A stretch of DNA of 64,000 nucleotides from contig NZ_BAYE01000003.1 of the NCBI RefSeq assembly GCF_000685095.1, positions 124,001-188,000 on the forward strand, read 5' to 3'. The position numbers and the translations under genes were made by a program. Shown here piece after piece: positions 19,561 to 29,282 of this stretch. The notes under the pieces were generated by a model. It saw only the letters and a program-made list of their open reading frames with translations. It was not told where the DNA came from and did not search any database. Numbering within the stretch: the first letter of the stretch is position 1; each line of letters starts with the position of its first letter. The stretch comes from Paraburkholderia caledonica NBRC 102488 (GTDB lineage Bacteria > Pseudomonadota > Gammaproteobacteria > Burkholderiales > Burkholderiaceae).

Positions 19561-20736
19561 ATGGATCTAGACTTCTGGTGGCTGCTCGTCATACCCGTCG
19601 CTTTTGCGTTCGGCTGGATGGCTGCGCGCTACGACCTCAAGACGCTGCTGTCAGAAAGCGCCAATCTTCCGCGCTCCTATTTCCGCGGACTCAACTTTCT
19701 GCTCAACGAGCAGCCGGATCAGGCGATCGACGCGTTCATCGAAGTGGTCAAGCTCGATCCTGAAACTGTCGAACTTCACTTTGCATTGGGCAATCTTTTC
19801 CGGCGCCGCGGAGAAACGGACCGCGCAATTCGGGTGCATCAGAATCTCCTGAGTCGTGCCGATCTACCGGTCAGTGAGCGTGATCACGCGCTATTCGAAC
19901 TCGGGCAGGACTTCCTGAAAGCCGGCCTGCTGGACCGCGCGGAAGAAACCTTCCGTTCGCTCGAAACCGGCGACTACGCGTTGGGTGCACAGCGCGCGCT
20001 GCTTACCATCTACGAAATCGAGAAGGACTGGATCAAGTCGATCGACACAGCGCGTCATCTGGAAACGATGGGCGCGGAGTCGCTCGACAAGGAAATCGCG
20101 CAGTTCCATTGCGAACTCGCGCAGGAAGCGCTGCAACAGAAAAAACCCGACGAAGCACGCCGGCAACTCGGATTCGCGCTGAAGGCGAACCCGACCAACG
20201 TGCGCGCCACGATTCTATTCGGCGACGTCGACGCGGCCGGCGGGGCACAAGAAGCGGCGATCGAACAATGGCGGCGGGTCGAGGAACAGAACCCTGCCTA
20301 TCTGCCGCTCGTCGCCGAGAAGCTGATGAAGGCGTACGAAGCGCTCGGCCGAGCGCAGGAAGGCGCCGATCTGCTCACCACATGGGTCGACCGCTATCCG
20401 AGCAATGATCTGCTCGACGTCGCGTATCAGCACGTCGCGTCGCTGCGCGGGCCCGATGCGGCGCATGCGCTCGCACGGTCGCAGATGCAGAAGTCGCCAA
20501 ATCTCGCGGGCATGACGCGGCTGCTCGAAGCGCAACAGGCCGTCGCGGAAGAGCCGCGGCGTAGCGAACTCGAACTGATGCGCACGCTGATCCGCCAGCG
20601 CACCAAAAATCTGCCGCGCTACACGTGCCAGAATTGCGGCTTCAGGGCGCGGCTTTTCTACTGGCAGTGCCCGGGTTGCAGCGGTTGGGAAACCTACGCG
20701 CCGCGCCGGGTCGAACCGATCACCGCAACGAACTGA
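19561..20736 (+). CDS. lapB: Lipopolysaccharide assembly protein B (TPR plus rubredoxin-like)
   Basis: A 391-residue inner-membrane-anchored adaptor. It has one N-terminal transmembrane helix (residues about 5-22), a series of tetratricopeptide repeats (about 40-340), and a C-terminal rubredoxin-like metal site with CQNCGF and CPGCSGWETY. All four cysteines are present. In E. coli LapB (YciM) recruits LpxC to FtsH and sets LPS levels; the same role is inferred here. It forms a unit with lapA and precedes ugd by 84 nt. Confidence 0.93.
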   Translation: MDLDFWWLLVIPVAFAFGWMAARYDLKTLLSESANLPRSYFRGLNFLLNEQPDQAIDAFIEVVKLDPETVELHFALGNLFRRRGETDRAIRVHQNLLSRADLPVSERDHALFELGQDFLKAGLLDRAEETFRSLETGDYALGAQRALLTIYEIEKDWIKSIDTARHLETMGAESLDKEIAQFHCELAQEALQQKKPDEARRQLGFALKANPTNVRATILFGDVDAAGGAQEAAIEQWRRVEEQNPAYLPLVAEKLMKAYEALGRAQEGADLLTTWVDRYPSNDLLDVAYQHVASLRGPDAAHALARSQMQKSPNLAGMTRLLEAQQAVAEEPRRSELELMRTLIRQRTKNLPRYTCQNCGFRARLFYWQCPGCSGWETYAPRRVEPITATN

Positions 20737-20820
20737 GTTCGCGGACGGATTTGACATCGTGCTGATGACCGGCTTCTTCACCGCCGGGAATCATCACCGG
20801 AACCTTCAACCGGAAAGCGT

Positions 20821-22224
20821 ATGAAAATCACCATTATCGGCACCGGCTATGTCGGCCTCGTCACTGGCGCGTGCCTCGCTGAAATCGGCAACGACGTGTT
20901 CTGCCTCGACGTCGATCCGCGCAAAATCGAAATCCTCAACAACGGTGGCGTGCCTATTCACGAGCCGGGCTTGCAGGAAATCATCGCGCGTACGCGCGCG
21001 GCCGGCCGCATCACGTTTTCGACGGACATCGAAGCGAGCGTCGCTCACGGTGACGTTCAATTCATCGCCGTCGGCACGCCGCCCGACGAGGACGGCTCGG
21101 CCGATCTGCAATACGTGCTGGAAGCCGCGCGCAACATTGGCCGTACGATGAACGGCTTCAAGGTAATTGTGGACAAGTCGACGGTGCCGGTCGGCACTGC
21201 ACAGCGCGTGCGCGCGGTGATCGATGAAGAACTGGGCAAGCGCGGGCTCGCCGGTAGCGGACAGCACCGCTTCTCGGTGGTGTCGAATCCCGAGTTCCTG
21301 AAGGAAGGCGCGGCAGTAGACGACTTCATGCGACCCGACCGCATCGTGCTCGGCAGCGACGAAGACGAAGCCGGCTTGCGCGCGCGTGAACTGATGAAGC
21401 GCCTGTATGCGCCGTTTAACCGCAATCACGAACGCACGCTGTATATGGACGTGCGTTCGGCCGAATTCACCAAGTACGCAGCCAACGCGATGCTCGCCAC
21501 GCGCATCTCGTTCATGAACGAGATGTCCAATCTCGCGGACCGTGTCGGCGCAGACATCGAGGCGGTGCGCCGCGGAATCGGCTCGGACCCGCGGATCGGC
21601 TATCACTTCCTGTATGCCGGTTGCGGCTACGGCGGTTCATGCTTCCCGAAAGACGTGCAGGCGCTGATTCGCACTGCCAGCGAAAGCGGCCACAATCTGC
21701 GCATTCTCGAGGCCGTCGAGGAAGTGAACTACACGCAGAAAGACGTGCTTGTACAGAAGATCGCGCACAAATGGGGCAACGACCTGTCCGGCCGCACGTT
21801 TGCCGTTTGGGGCCTCGCGTTCAAGCCGAACACCGACGACATGCGCGAAGCGCCGAGCCGCCGCGTAATCGCTGAACTGCTGGCGCGCGGCGCCAACGTG
21901 CGCGCGTACGATCCGGTCGCCGTGGCAGAAGCGCGGCGCGTTTTCGCGATGGATCTGCACGATTCGCCGGAACAGCTCGAGCGTCTTACCTTCATGAGCA
22001 CGCAGGACGAAACGCTCACGGGCGCCGACGCGCTCGTGATCGTCACCGAATGGAAGGAGTTCAAGAGCCCCGACTTCGCGTATCTGAAATCCGTGCTCAA
22101 GTCGCCGGTGATTTTCGACGGCCGCAATCTGTACGAGCCGGATGCCATGAACGAACTCGGCATCGACTATCACTCGATTGGACGTCCTTATGCCCAACCC
22201 TCCAAACGTGCGGCCGATGCCTGA
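20821..22224 (+). CDS. ugd: UDP-glucose 6-dehydrogenase
   Basis: A 467-residue NAD-dependent enzyme that oxidises UDP-glucose twice to UDP-glucuronate. UDP-glucuronate is a precursor for exopolysaccharide and for 4-amino-4-deoxyarabinose on lipid A. The N-terminal Rossmann motif is [12 protein letters not shown], the catalytic cysteine lies in [10 protein letters not shown] near residue 278, and the C-terminal NAD/UDP-binding part has [23 protein letters not shown] precedes the start. It sits at the head of the ugd-hldA-hldD envelope-sugar group and the next frame overlaps its end. Confidence 0.96.
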   Translation: MKITIIGTGYVGLVTGACLAEIGNDVFCLDVDPRKIEILNNGGVPIHEPGLQEIIARTRAAGRITFSTDIEASVAHGDVQFIAVGTPPDEDGSADLQYVLEAARNIGRTMNGFKVIVDKSTVPVGTAQRVRAVIDEELGKRGLAGSGQHRFSVVSNPEFLKEGAAVDDFMRPDRIVLGSDEDEAGLRARELMKRLYAPFNRNHERTLYMDVRSAEFTKYAANAMLATRISFMNEMSNLADRVGADIEAVRRGIGSDPRIGYHFLYAGCGYGGSCFPKDVQALIRTASESGHNLRILEAVEEVNYTQKDVLVQKIAHKWGNDLSGRTFAVWGLAFKPNTDDMREAPSRRVIAELLARGANVRAYDPVAVAEARRVFAMDLHDSPEQLERLTFMSTQDETLTGADALVIVTEWKEFKSPDFAYLKSVLKSPVIFDGRNLYEPDAMNELGIDYHSIGRPYAQPSKRAADA

Positions 22225-23209
22225 GATCATGCCCGCATCCGCCACGTCCATGCCCAACTCCACGACTTCGCCCACACTGGCCGTGGTGCCGCGCGCGCAA
22301 CTCGCTGCCGCGCGCGTCCTCGTGGTCGGCGACGTGATGCTGGACCGCTACTGGTTCGGCGACGTCAATCGTATTTCGCCGGAGGCGCCGGTGCCGGTCG
22401 TGCACGTGCAGCGCCAGGAAGACCGGCTTGGCGGCGCGGCGAACGTCGCGCGCAATGCGGCGGCGCTCGGTGCGCAAGCGAGCCTCCTGTGCGTCGTCGG
22501 ACATGACGAACCGGGCGAGCGCATCGTGCAGTTGCTCGGCGAGAGCGGCGTGAACCCGCATCTCGAACGCGATCCCGCGCTTCTAACGACAATCAAGCTG
22601 CGTGTGTTGTCGCGTCAGCAGCAACTGCTGCGCGTCGATTTTGAGAACTCGCCGGCGCATGAAGTGCTGCTCGCGGGTCTTGCTCGCTTCGACGAATTGC
22701 TGCCTTCGCACGACGTGATCCTGATGTCCGATTACGCAAAGGGCGGCCTGACCCACGTCACGAAGATGATCGCGAGGGCGCATGCCGCAGGCAAACCGGT
22801 GCTGGTCGATCCGAAGGGCGACGACTGGGAACGCTATCGGGGCGCTACCTTGATCACGCCGAATCGCGCGGAGTTGCGCGAGGTGGTCGGTCAGTGGAAA
22901 TCGGAAGAAGACCTGACCGAGCGCGTGAGCAAACTGCGCGCGGATCTTCAGTTCGAGGCTTTGCTGCTCACGCGTTCGGAAGAGGGCATGACGCTGTTCT
23001 CCAATGACGGCATCCTGCACACATCGGCTGTCGCACGTGAAGTGTATGATGTTTCTGGTGCGGGCGACACGGTGATCGCCACGCTCGCGGCCATGCTGGG
23101 CGCGGGTCTCACGCTGGTCGAAGCGGTCGGTCTCGCCAATCGGGCGGCAGGAATCGTGGTCGGCAAACTCGGCACCGCTACCGTGGACTACGACGAACTC
23201 TTTCAATGA
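22190..23209 (+). CDS. hldA: D-glycero-beta-D-manno-heptose-7-phosphate kinase (RfaE domain I)
   Basis: A PfkB/ribokinase-fold sugar kinase for ADP-heptose synthesis (LPS inner core). Conserved parts are [30 protein letters not shown], the substrate/ATP loop VDPKGDDW and the catalytic anion-hole motif DVSGAGDTV. There is no C-terminal nucleotidyltransferase domain, so the protein is HldA-like rather than the fused HldE of E. coli; hldC should be elsewhere. The start is uncertain: in-frame candidates are TTG 22178, ATG 22190, 22217, 22229 and 22250. The kinase fold proper begins near VVPRAQL. It overlaps or abuts ugd and is followed by hldD. Confidence 0.88.
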   Translation: MPNPPNVRPMPEIMPASATSMPNSTTSPTLAVVPRAQLAAARVLVVGDVMLDRYWFGDVNRISPEAPVPVVHVQRQEDRLGGAANVARNAAALGAQASLLCVVGHDEPGERIVQLLGESGVNPHLERDPALLTTIKLRVLSRQQQLLRVDFENSPAHEVLLAGLARFDELLPSHDVILMSDYAKGGLTHVTKMIARAHAAGKPVLVDPKGDDWERYRGATLITPNRAELREVVGQWKSEEDLTERVSKLRADLQFEALLLTRSEEGMTLFSNDGILHTSAVAREVYDVSGAGDTVIATLAAMLGAGLTLVEAVGLANRAAGIVVGKLGTATVDYDELFQ

Positions 23210-23350
23210 CGCCGCCCGCCAGATTCGTTGCCGCACGCCTTCGGGCTACGTGCAGAAAGGATCGGCAGGACGTCGACTGACCCTGACGATTCGCGTTGGC
23301 GCCTGAGCGCTCACGCGAGTCCCTACAAGGCTCATTACCGCGGGACCATC

Positions 23351-24343
23351 ATGACCCTTATCGTCACCGGCGCGGCCGGTTTTATCGGCAGCAACCTCGT
23401 GAAAGCGCTCAACGAGCGCGGTGAACAACGCATCATCGCGGTGGACAATCTGACGCGCGCCGACAAGTTCAAGAACCTCGTCGACTGCGAAATCGACGAC
23501 TACCTGGACAAGACCGAATTCGTCGAACGCCTTAAGCGTGGCGACTTCGGCAAAGTTCGCGCGATTTTCCACGAAGGCGCCTGTTCGGACACAATGGAAA
23601 CCGACGGCCGCTACATGATGGACAACAACTTCCGCTACAGCCGCGACGTGCTCGACGTCTGCCTCGCGCAGAACATCCAGTTCCTGTACGCGTCCTCGGC
23701 GGCAACGTATGGCGGCTCGAGCCGTTTCGTCGAAGAGCGCGAAGTCGAGCAGCCGCTGAACGTGTACGGCTATTCGAAGTTCCTGTTCGATCAGGTCATT
23801 CGCCGCGTGCTGCCGACCGCCAGAAGCCAGATCGCCGGATTTCGCTACTTCAACGTCTACGGTCCGCGCGAAACGCATAAGGCGCGCATGGCGTCGGTGG
23901 CGTTCCACAACTTCAACCAGTTCCGCGCGGAGGGCAAGGTCAAGCTGTTCGGCGAATACAACGGTTACGCCGCGGGCGAACAGACCCGCGACTTTGTCTC
24001 CGTGGAAGACGTGGTGAAGGTCAACCTGTTCTTCTTCGACAATCCCGACAAGTCAGGCATCTTCAACCTGGGCAGCGGGCGCGCGCAGCCATTCAACGAC
24101 ATTGCGAGCACGGTAGTCAACACGCTGCGCTCGTTGAACAATGAGCCGTCGCTGTCCCTCGCAGATCAGGTGCAACGCGGGCTGATCGAGTACATCCCGT
24201 TTCCCGACGCATTACGCGGCAAGTATCAGTGCTTCACGCAAGCCGACCTCACGAAGCTGCGGGCGACCGGTTACGACGCGCCGTTCCTGAGCGTGCAGGA
24301 AGGTGTCGATCGTTACGTGCGTTGGCTGTTCGGCCAGGTGTAA
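23351..24343 (+). CDS. hldD: ADP-L-glycero-D-manno-heptose 6-epimerase
   Basis: A 330-residue short-chain-dehydrogenase-type epimerase that completes ADP-heptose synthesis. The NADP-binding motif is [11 protein letters not shown] at the very N-terminus, followed by the [10 protein letters not shown] segment and the catalytic YGYSK (Tyr and Lys). The family-specific [10 protein letters not shown] is present. The start at ATG 23351 is chosen because the Rossmann strand begins there; the frame is open upstream to 23228 but unrelated. It lies 141 nt after hldA. Confidence 0.95.
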   Translation: MTLIVTGAAGFIGSNLVKALNERGEQRIIAVDNLTRADKFKNLVDCEIDDYLDKTEFVERLKRGDFGKVRAIFHEGACSDTMETDGRYMMDNNFRYSRDVLDVCLAQNIQFLYASSAATYGGSSRFVEEREVEQPLNVYGYSKFLFDQVIRRVLPTARSQIAGFRYFNVYGPRETHKARMASVAFHNFNQFRAEGKVKLFGEYNGYAAGEQTRDFVSVEDVVKVNLFFFDNPDKSGIFNLGSGRAQPFNDIASTVVNTLRSLNNEPSLSLADQVQRGLIEYIPFPDALRGKYQCFTQADLTKLRATGYDAPFLSVQEGVDRYVRWLFGQV

Positions 24344-24367
24344 ATAATTCGGATACCTCTTTAAACT

Positions 24368-24417
24368 GGAATCTCCCGGTTGGTGATGTCGCCAACCGGT
24401 TGTACGAGGGAGATTCC
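24368..24417 (+). promoter_or_regulatory. Long hairpin enclosing the ribosome binding site of the comEA-like gene
   Basis: The outer arms GGAATCTCCC (24368-24377) and GGGAGATTCC (24408-24417) pair perfectly, and inside them CCGGTTGG (24376-24383) pairs with CCAACCGG (24392-24399). The two stems compete for two bases. The 3' outer arm contains the GAGGGAG Shine-Dalgarno, 3 nt before the ATG. There is no T-run. Confidence 0.7.
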
Positions 24418-24419
24418 AT

Positions 24420-24785
24420 ATGTTTCGAAAAATTCTGGTTACCGCGGCCATGCTCGCCGCTTTCGGTCACGCGTATGCGTCGGTCGACGTCAACACGGCT
24501 AACGAGGACGCACTGCGCGGCATCAAAGGCATCGGTCCTGCCAAAGCGAAAGCCATTCTCGAAGAGCGTTCAGCGCATGGTCCGTTCAAGGACCCGACCG
24601 ATCTCGGCAAGCGGGTCAAGGGCATGGGCGGGCATACCGTCGAGCGCCTGCAGGCGGAGGGTCTCGCTGTCGGTCCGGCTGGCGCGGCTGCTGGCTCGCA
24701 GGTTGCGGCGTCTTCACAGACCAAAGGCGCGACCGTTCCGGCCAATACGCCTAAAGGCGGCGCCACCGTGGCGGTGAAGAAATAG
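24420..24785 (+). CDS. ComEA-like helix-hairpin-helix DNA-binding protein
   Basis: A 121-residue exported protein. A signal peptide (cleavage about HAYA-SVD, residue 20) is followed by a helix-hairpin-helix domain (VDVNTANEDALRGIKGIGPAKA, then KAILEERSAHGPF) as in ComEA, which binds incoming DNA in the periplasm during transformation. The last 35 residues are a low-complexity Ala/Gly/Thr tail ending in Lys. The Shine-Dalgarno is GAGGGAG, held in a hairpin. The gene follows hldD by 76 nt. Whether the strain is competent cannot be read here; many bacteria keep a comEA-like gene. Confidence 0.88.
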   Translation: MFRKILVTAAMLAAFGHAYASVDVNTANEDALRGIKGIGPAKAKAILEERSAHGPFKDPTDLGKRVKGMGGHTVERLQAEGLAVGPAGAAAGSQVAASSQTKGATVPANTPKGGATVAVKK

Positions 24786-24901
24786 TCTGACGCGAGTCGG
24801 GCGCGCGGTCCCGGTTGCGCCGCGCGCGATTCGCCATCGTATTCCCTTCATGGTCGGAGCCGGCAACAGCGCTCCTTAAGCCGTCATATGCATGACTGGC
24901 T

Positions 24902-24928
24902 CCCGCGGTACTCAGCCGCGGGCTTTTT
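24902..24928 (+). terminator. Intrinsic terminator after the comEA-like gene
   Basis: CCCGCGG (24902-24908) pairs with CCGCGGG (24916-24922) across a seven-base loop, then CTTTTT. It lies between the comEA-like gene and cysM. Confidence 0.75.
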
Positions 24929-25040
24929 GCGTGGGAGAGGTTGCATCCATGCGGGCAGAAGGGCCGCGCGGCAACGGTGGGCACGGTGGTTTAGAATCAA
25001 AGCATTGAAGACTTCGCGCATCGACAGCACCAGAACCTAT

Positions 25041-25943
25041 ATGGCTTACAAAACGATTGAAGACACGATCGGCAATACGCCGCTCGTGCAACTCGTCCGG
25101 CTCCCCGACGACGAGATCCGCAGCCGTAACAACGTGGTCCTCGCCAAGCTCGAGGGTAACAACCCCGCAGGCTCGGTGAAAGATCGCCCGGCGTTGTCGA
25201 TGATCAAGAAAGCGGAAGCGCGCGGCCGTATCAAACCGGGTGACACGCTGATCGAATCGACAAGCGGCAACACCGGCATCGCGCTCGCCATGGCAGCGGC
25301 GATCCGCGGCTACAAGATGGTTCTGATCATGCCGGAAGACCTGTCGGTAGAGCGCCGTCAAAGCATGGCCGCATACGGTGCGCAGATCATCCTCACGCCC
25401 GTAACGGGCGGCATGGAATACGCGCGCGATCTGGCCGAACAGATGCAGCGCGACGGCAAGGGCATTATCCTCGACCAATTTGCGAATCCGGACAATCCGG
25501 CGGCGCACGTCGAAGGCACAGGCCCCGAAATCTGGCACGACACGGAAGGGCGCATCACGCACTTCGTGTCGTCCATGGGCACGACGGGCACCATCATGGG
25601 CGTGTCCAGTTACCTGAAGCAGCAGAATCAGGCGATCGAAATTGTCGGCGCGCAGCCCGAGGAAGGGTCGCGCATTCCAGGCATCCGTAAATGGCCAGAG
25701 GCTTATATGCCGAAGATCTTCGACCGTAGCCGGGTCGACCGCGTCGAGAACGTGAGTCAGGCCGCGGCCGAAGCAATGGCGCGCCGGTTGGCTTCCGTCG
25801 AAGGCATTTTTGCGGGCATTTCGTCGGGCGGAGCGTGCGAGGTGGCATTGCGCGTCGCGCGTCAGGTCGAGAATGCGACCATCGTGTTCATCGTCTGCGA
25901 CCGCGGCGACCGTTACTTGTCCACCGGCGTGTTTCCGGCGTAA
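25041..25943 (+). CDS. cysM: Cysteine synthase B
   Basis: A 300-residue PLP-dependent O-acetylserine sulfhydrylase. The PLP lysine lies in NPAGSVKDRPAL near residue 44, the substrate loop is ESTSGNTGIALA, and the phosphate-binding loop is VSSMGTTGTIMG. The short active-site entrance and the ISSGGACEVA end fit CysM rather than CysK. The start at ATG 25041 (MAYKTIEDTIGNTP) is the canonical N-terminus; the frame is open upstream by 51 codons but that part covers a terminator. It converges on mltB with a shared terminator. Confidence 0.95.
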   Translation: MAYKTIEDTIGNTPLVQLVRLPDDEIRSRNNVVLAKLEGNNPAGSVKDRPALSMIKKAEARGRIKPGDTLIESTSGNTGIALAMAAAIRGYKMVLIMPEDLSVERRQSMAAYGAQIILTPVTGGMEYARDLAEQMQRDGKGIILDQFANPDNPAAHVEGTGPEIWHDTEGRITHFVSSMGTTGTIMGVSSYLKQQNQAIEIVGAQPEEGSRIPGIRKWPEAYMPKIFDRSRVDRVENVSQAAAEAMARRLASVEGIFAGISSGGACEVALRVARQVENATIVFIVCDRGDRYLSTGVFPA

Positions 25944-25985
25944 GCGGACAGTGTCGCTCACGCGCAATACGATATAGCGTCAGTT

Positions 25986-26013
25986 AAAAAAAGCGCCAGC
26001 AGGCGCTTTTTTT
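25986..26013. terminator. Bidirectional intrinsic terminator between cysM and mltB
   Basis: AAGCGCC and GGCGCTT pair over a short loop, flanked by A-run and T-run of seven each, so it can serve both converging transcripts. Confidence 0.85.
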
Positions 26014-26057
26014 ACATCTATAGCGCGCAGGTATCGGCCTGCAGTCCGCGCTATGAA

Positions 26058-27296
26058 CTATTGCGAAGCCGCGCTTGGGGGCGCTGCGTTGTTCTGAGCA
26101 TTGGCCGAACTCGCTGCGTCGCTTGCTTGCATCTGCGACTTGATGCGCTCGCCCAACTGATAAACCGCGAGTGCATAAAAGAAGCTGCGGTTGTAGCGCG
26201 TGAGCACGTAGAAATTTTTCAGGCCCAGCATATATTCCGTGCCGCGGCCCGGCGACGGCAGGTCGACCACCGTGACAGGCGTTCCCGCTTCCGACGCGAT
26301 ATTCACGCTCGGCTCATTGAGCAGCAGCCCCGCGCGCAACAACTGGTCGAGCGGCCAATGCGGCTCCGGCGCACCGTCGGCGGCGGCTTGCGCGACGCCC
26401 AGGCTGCCAGCGTCCGTACCGATTTTCCATACCACGGGCCGGCCGTTTTCCCAGCCGTTCTGCCGCAGATAGTTCGCCACGCTGCCGATCGCATCCGCCT
26501 GGCTCGTGCGCAGGTCGATTTCCTTGTTGCCGTCGTAACTCACCGCGTACTGTGTGATGCTGCTCGGCAGGAACTGCGGAATGCCGATCGCGCCCGTGTA
26601 CGATCCGAGCACCGTGGTCGGGTCGATCTGCGAATCGCGCGTCCACACCAGGTAGTCTTCGAGATTCTTGCGGAACGTCGCCTGACGGTCGGCGCGATTA
26701 GGCGTGTTCGGATAGTCGAAACTGAGCGTAGTCAGCGCGTCGAGGACGCGGAAGTTGCCCATGAAACGCCCGTAGATCGTTTCCACGCCGAGAATGCCGA
26801 CGATCACCTCCGGCGGCACGCCAAACTCCTCGTACGCACGCTGCAGCGTAGCCTGATTCGCGCGCCAGAAGCGAATGCCCGCGTTGATGCGGATCTGATC
26901 GAGAAAACGCGACTGATACGCGCGCCAGTTCTTCACCGAAGGAGACGGCGACGGCGTCACCAGCTTGACCGCGGTCGCCGAATAGCTCACGCCGGCAAAA
27001 AGCGAATGCAGCGACGACTCGTCGAAGTCGTAGCGCGCCACCATATCGTTGATGAATGCATCGACATTCGGGTTGTTCGCGTAGCGCTGCGGAATGATTT
27101 CTTCTTCGAAGGTTTGCCCTTGCGGCACCGCTGTTTGCGGTTGTGCCTGAGCGAGCAGCGTCGGCGGTTTTTTTCCGGCGATCTGCCCAAGTGCCGGAGT
27201 GGTTGCCATGAACATGCACGATGCGATGGAGAGTGCGGCGGCGATGGTTCGGGTGCTGAGCCGGTTTCGTGCAGACAGAGCAAGCTTGACGGTCAT
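26058..27296 (-). CDS. mltB: Membrane-bound/exported lytic murein transglycosylase B
   Basis: A 412-residue lytic transglycosylase that cleaves peptidoglycan to 1,6-anhydromuropeptides. A signal-like helix (residues about 15-37) ends in ALGQ; no lipobox cysteine is seen near the cleavage site. The catalytic glutamate is in GILGVETIYGRFMG, as in Slt35 (E162). Downstream are the family blocks GAIGIPQFLPSS and MLGLKNFYVLTRYNRS. A low-complexity Ala/Ser/Asn tail ends the protein. ATG 27296 is preferred; the open frame extends 58 codons upstream without features. It is divergent from the HDAC-like gene. Confidence 0.93.
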   Translation of the reverse strand: MTVKLALSARNRLSTRTIAAALSIASCMFMATTPALGQIAGKKPPTLLAQAQPQTAVPQGQTFEEEIIPQRYANNPNVDAFINDMVARYDFDESSLHSLFAGVSYSATAVKLVTPSPSPSVKNWRAYQSRFLDQIRINAGIRFWRANQATLQRAYEEFGVPPEVIVGILGVETIYGRFMGNFRVLDALTTLSFDYPNTPNRADRQATFRKNLEDYLVWTRDSQIDPTTVLGSYTGAIGIPQFLPSSITQYAVSYDGNKEIDLRTSQADAIGSVANYLRQNGWENGRPVVWKIGTDAGSLGVAQAAADGAPEPHWPLDQLLRAGLLLNEPSVNIASEAGTPVTVVDLPSPGRGTEYMLGLKNFYVLTRYNRSFFYALAVYQLGERIKSQMQASDAASSANAQNNAAPPSAASQ

Positions 27297-27502
27297 AGTG
27301 AGCTGGGGGCGCAGTGCGAAAGGACGAAGACAGGAGGAAAACGGATCGGGGTAGTATACCCGAGGCCTCTCGCGAAACTGTGCCGGACGCGTTACAGCCA
27401 CGTCGTGTGGTAACTTGACGATGTTGGCGCGCCGCGGGCGCGCGCCCCTGGATGGAGACGCGCCGCGCACGCCTCGAAGGCCACGCGCCGCAGAAGAAAA
27501 TC

Positions 27503-28426
27503 ATGGCAACAGGTTTCTATTCCCACGCCGACTGTCTGCTGCACGACATGGGGCAATGGCATCCCGAGTGCCCTGCACGGCTGCAGGCCATCGAAGATCA
27601 ATTGATCGCAAGTCGCATCGACGCGTTGATCGAACGGGAGTCGCCGCCGCTCGCCGACGAAGCGGCGCTGCTACGCGTGCACACGCAAGCGCACATCGAT
27701 TACATTCGCAGCCGTTCGCCGGCCGAAGGCATGGCTGAAATCGACCCCGACACGTCGATGAATCCGCATACCTTGCAGGCAGCGTTACGCGCTGCCGGCG
27801 CCGCAGTGGCCGCCACCGACGCGGTCATCGAAGGACGCTTCGACAACGCCTTCTGCAGTGTGCGGCCGCCCGGTCATCACGCGGAACCCGCGCGCGCGAT
27901 GGGCTTCTGCTTTTTCAACAATGTCGCGATTGCTGCTCGTCATGCGCTGGAGGTGCACGGCTTGCAGCGCGTCGCGATCATCGACTTCGACGTGCACCAC
28001 GGCAACGGTACGGAGGCGGCGTTTTCCGGCGACTCACGCGTGCTGATGTGCAGCATCTTCCAGCATCCGTTCTATCCGTTCACCGGCGCCGACAATCAGG
28101 CGCCCAATATGTGCAACGTGCCGATGCCCGCGCGCTCGAAAGGCATGGCGGTGCGCGAGGCGGTCGACATGCTGTGGTTGCCTCGTCTGAATGAATTCAA
28201 ACCTGAGATGTTGTTCATTTCGGCCGGCTTCGACGCGCATCGCGAGGACGATCTCGGCAACATGGGTCTGGTCGAAGACGACTACGTGTGGATCACCGAT
28301 CAGATGCGCGACATCGCAAACCGCTATGCGCGCGGGCGAATCGTGAGTTGCCTCGAAGGGGGCTACAACCTGTCCGCGCTTGGGCGCAGCGTCGTCGCAC
28401 ACGTGCGCGCGCTCGCCGGAATCTGA
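27503..28426 (+). CDS. Histone-deacetylase-fold deacetylase (acetylpolyamine amidohydrolase-like)
   Basis: A 307-residue zinc hydrolase of the arginase/HDAC superfamily. Catalytic histidines lie in RPPGHHAEPARAMGFCFFN, zinc ligands in DFDVHHGNGTEA (Asp and His) and AGFDAHRED (Asp), and the GGYNL end is conserved. Bacterial class II-type HDACs deacetylate polyamines, acetoin-related substrates or protein lysines; the substrate here is not determined. The start at ATG 27503 (MATGFYSHADCLLHD) is typical; the open frame begins 51 nt earlier. It lies 55 nt upstream of a crotonase gene on the same strand. Confidence 0.9.
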   Translation: MATGFYSHADCLLHDMGQWHPECPARLQAIEDQLIASRIDALIERESPPLADEAALLRVHTQAHIDYIRSRSPAEGMAEIDPDTSMNPHTLQAALRAAGAAVAATDAVIEGRFDNAFCSVRPPGHHAEPARAMGFCFFNNVAIAARHALEVHGLQRVAIIDFDVHHGNGTEAAFSGDSRVLMCSIFQHPFYPFTGADNQAPNMCNVPMPARSKGMAVREAVDMLWLPRLNEFKPEMLFISAGFDAHREDDLGNMGLVEDDYVWITDQMRDIANRYARGRIVSCLEGGYNLSALGRSVVAHVRALAGI

Positions 28427-28481
28427 CGAGTCACCGCGCCGCATAGGCTGCGGTCGCCGGACATTGAAATGGGAGCGAGCC

Positions 28482-29282
28482 ATGAAGGCCGATGCACTGA
28501 GCGCTTCGCTGATCGAGACGGAGGCCGACGCGTACGGCGTGCCGGGCGTCGTCCTTCTAACGATGAACCGGCCCGACGCGTTCAACGCACTCTCGGAGCC
28601 GTTGCTCGACGCGTTGCAGGAAGCGTTGAACGGACTCGCTGTGTCGCAGGCGCGCGTGGTGGTGATCGCCGGCGCAGGGCGCGCATTCTGCGCGGGACAC
28701 GATCTGAAAGAGATGCGCGCGGCGCCGTCGCTCGAGTATTACCAGGCGCTGTTCGCACGCTGCACGAAACTCATGATGACGATCCAGCGCTTGCCTCAGC
28801 CGGTGATCGCACGTGTTCACGGGATTGCGACGGCGGCCGGCTGCCAGCTCGTCGCGATGTGCGATCTGGCCGTGGCTTCGGATACCGCGCGGTTTGCCGT
28901 CTCGGGCGTGAACCTCGGGCTGTTTTGCGCGACGCCGTCGGTGCCGCTGTCGCGCAACCTCTCGCGCAAGGCCGCGCTCGAAATGCTCTTGACCGGCGAT
29001 TTCATCGACGCCGCAGAGGCGAAGCGGCAGGGCCTCGTCAATCGCGTGGTGCCTACGGACTCCCTGGATGCGGAGGTGGCAAGGCTTGCCACCAGCATTT
29101 GTGCAAAGCCCGTGGAAGCCGTGACTGCCGGCAAGGGACTGTTCTACCGGCAGCTCGAAATGGGCATCGAAGCCGCTTATCAGCTTGCGGGCCAGACCAT
29201 GGCCTGCAACATGATGGACGACTCGGCGCTCGAAGGCGTTCAGGCGTTCATCGACAGACGCCCGCCTGACTGGAAGCGTTAG
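28482..29282 (+). CDS. Crotonase-fold protein, ECHDC3-like, lacking both canonical catalytic glutamates
   Basis: A 266-residue enoyl-CoA hydratase/isomerase-family protein. The CoA-binding/oxyanion loops are visible as RAFCAGHDLKEM and ATAAGCQLVAMCD. The two glutamates of true enoyl-CoA hydratase (in CEL and PEI of the mammalian enzyme) align with Gln in GCQL and Gly in VSGVNLG, so classical hydration is doubtful. The GVNLGLFCATPSVPLSR segment resembles the ECHDC3 branch. A good Shine-Dalgarno (GGGAG) precedes ATG 28482. Its end overlaps the converging hydrolase gene by 4 nt. Confidence 0.85.
   Translation: MKADALSASLIETEADAYGVPGVVLLTMNRPDAFNALSEPLLDALQEALNGLAVSQARVVVIAGAGRAFCAGHDLKEMRAAPSLEYYQALFARCTKLMMTIQRLPQPVIARVHGIATAAGCQLVAMCDLAVASDTARFAVSGVNLGLFCATPSVPLSRNLSRKAALEMLLTGDFIDAAEAKRQGLVNRVVPTDSLDAEVARLATSICAKPVEAVTAGKGLFYRQLEMGIEAAYQLAGQTMACNMMDDSALEGVQAFIDRRPPDWKR

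Noticed and set aside
26061-27413. 450-codon plus-strand frame opposite mltB
   Set aside because: It is the complement of a clearly recognisable lytic transglycosylase and shows an Arg/Val/His-rich composition typical of shadow frames.
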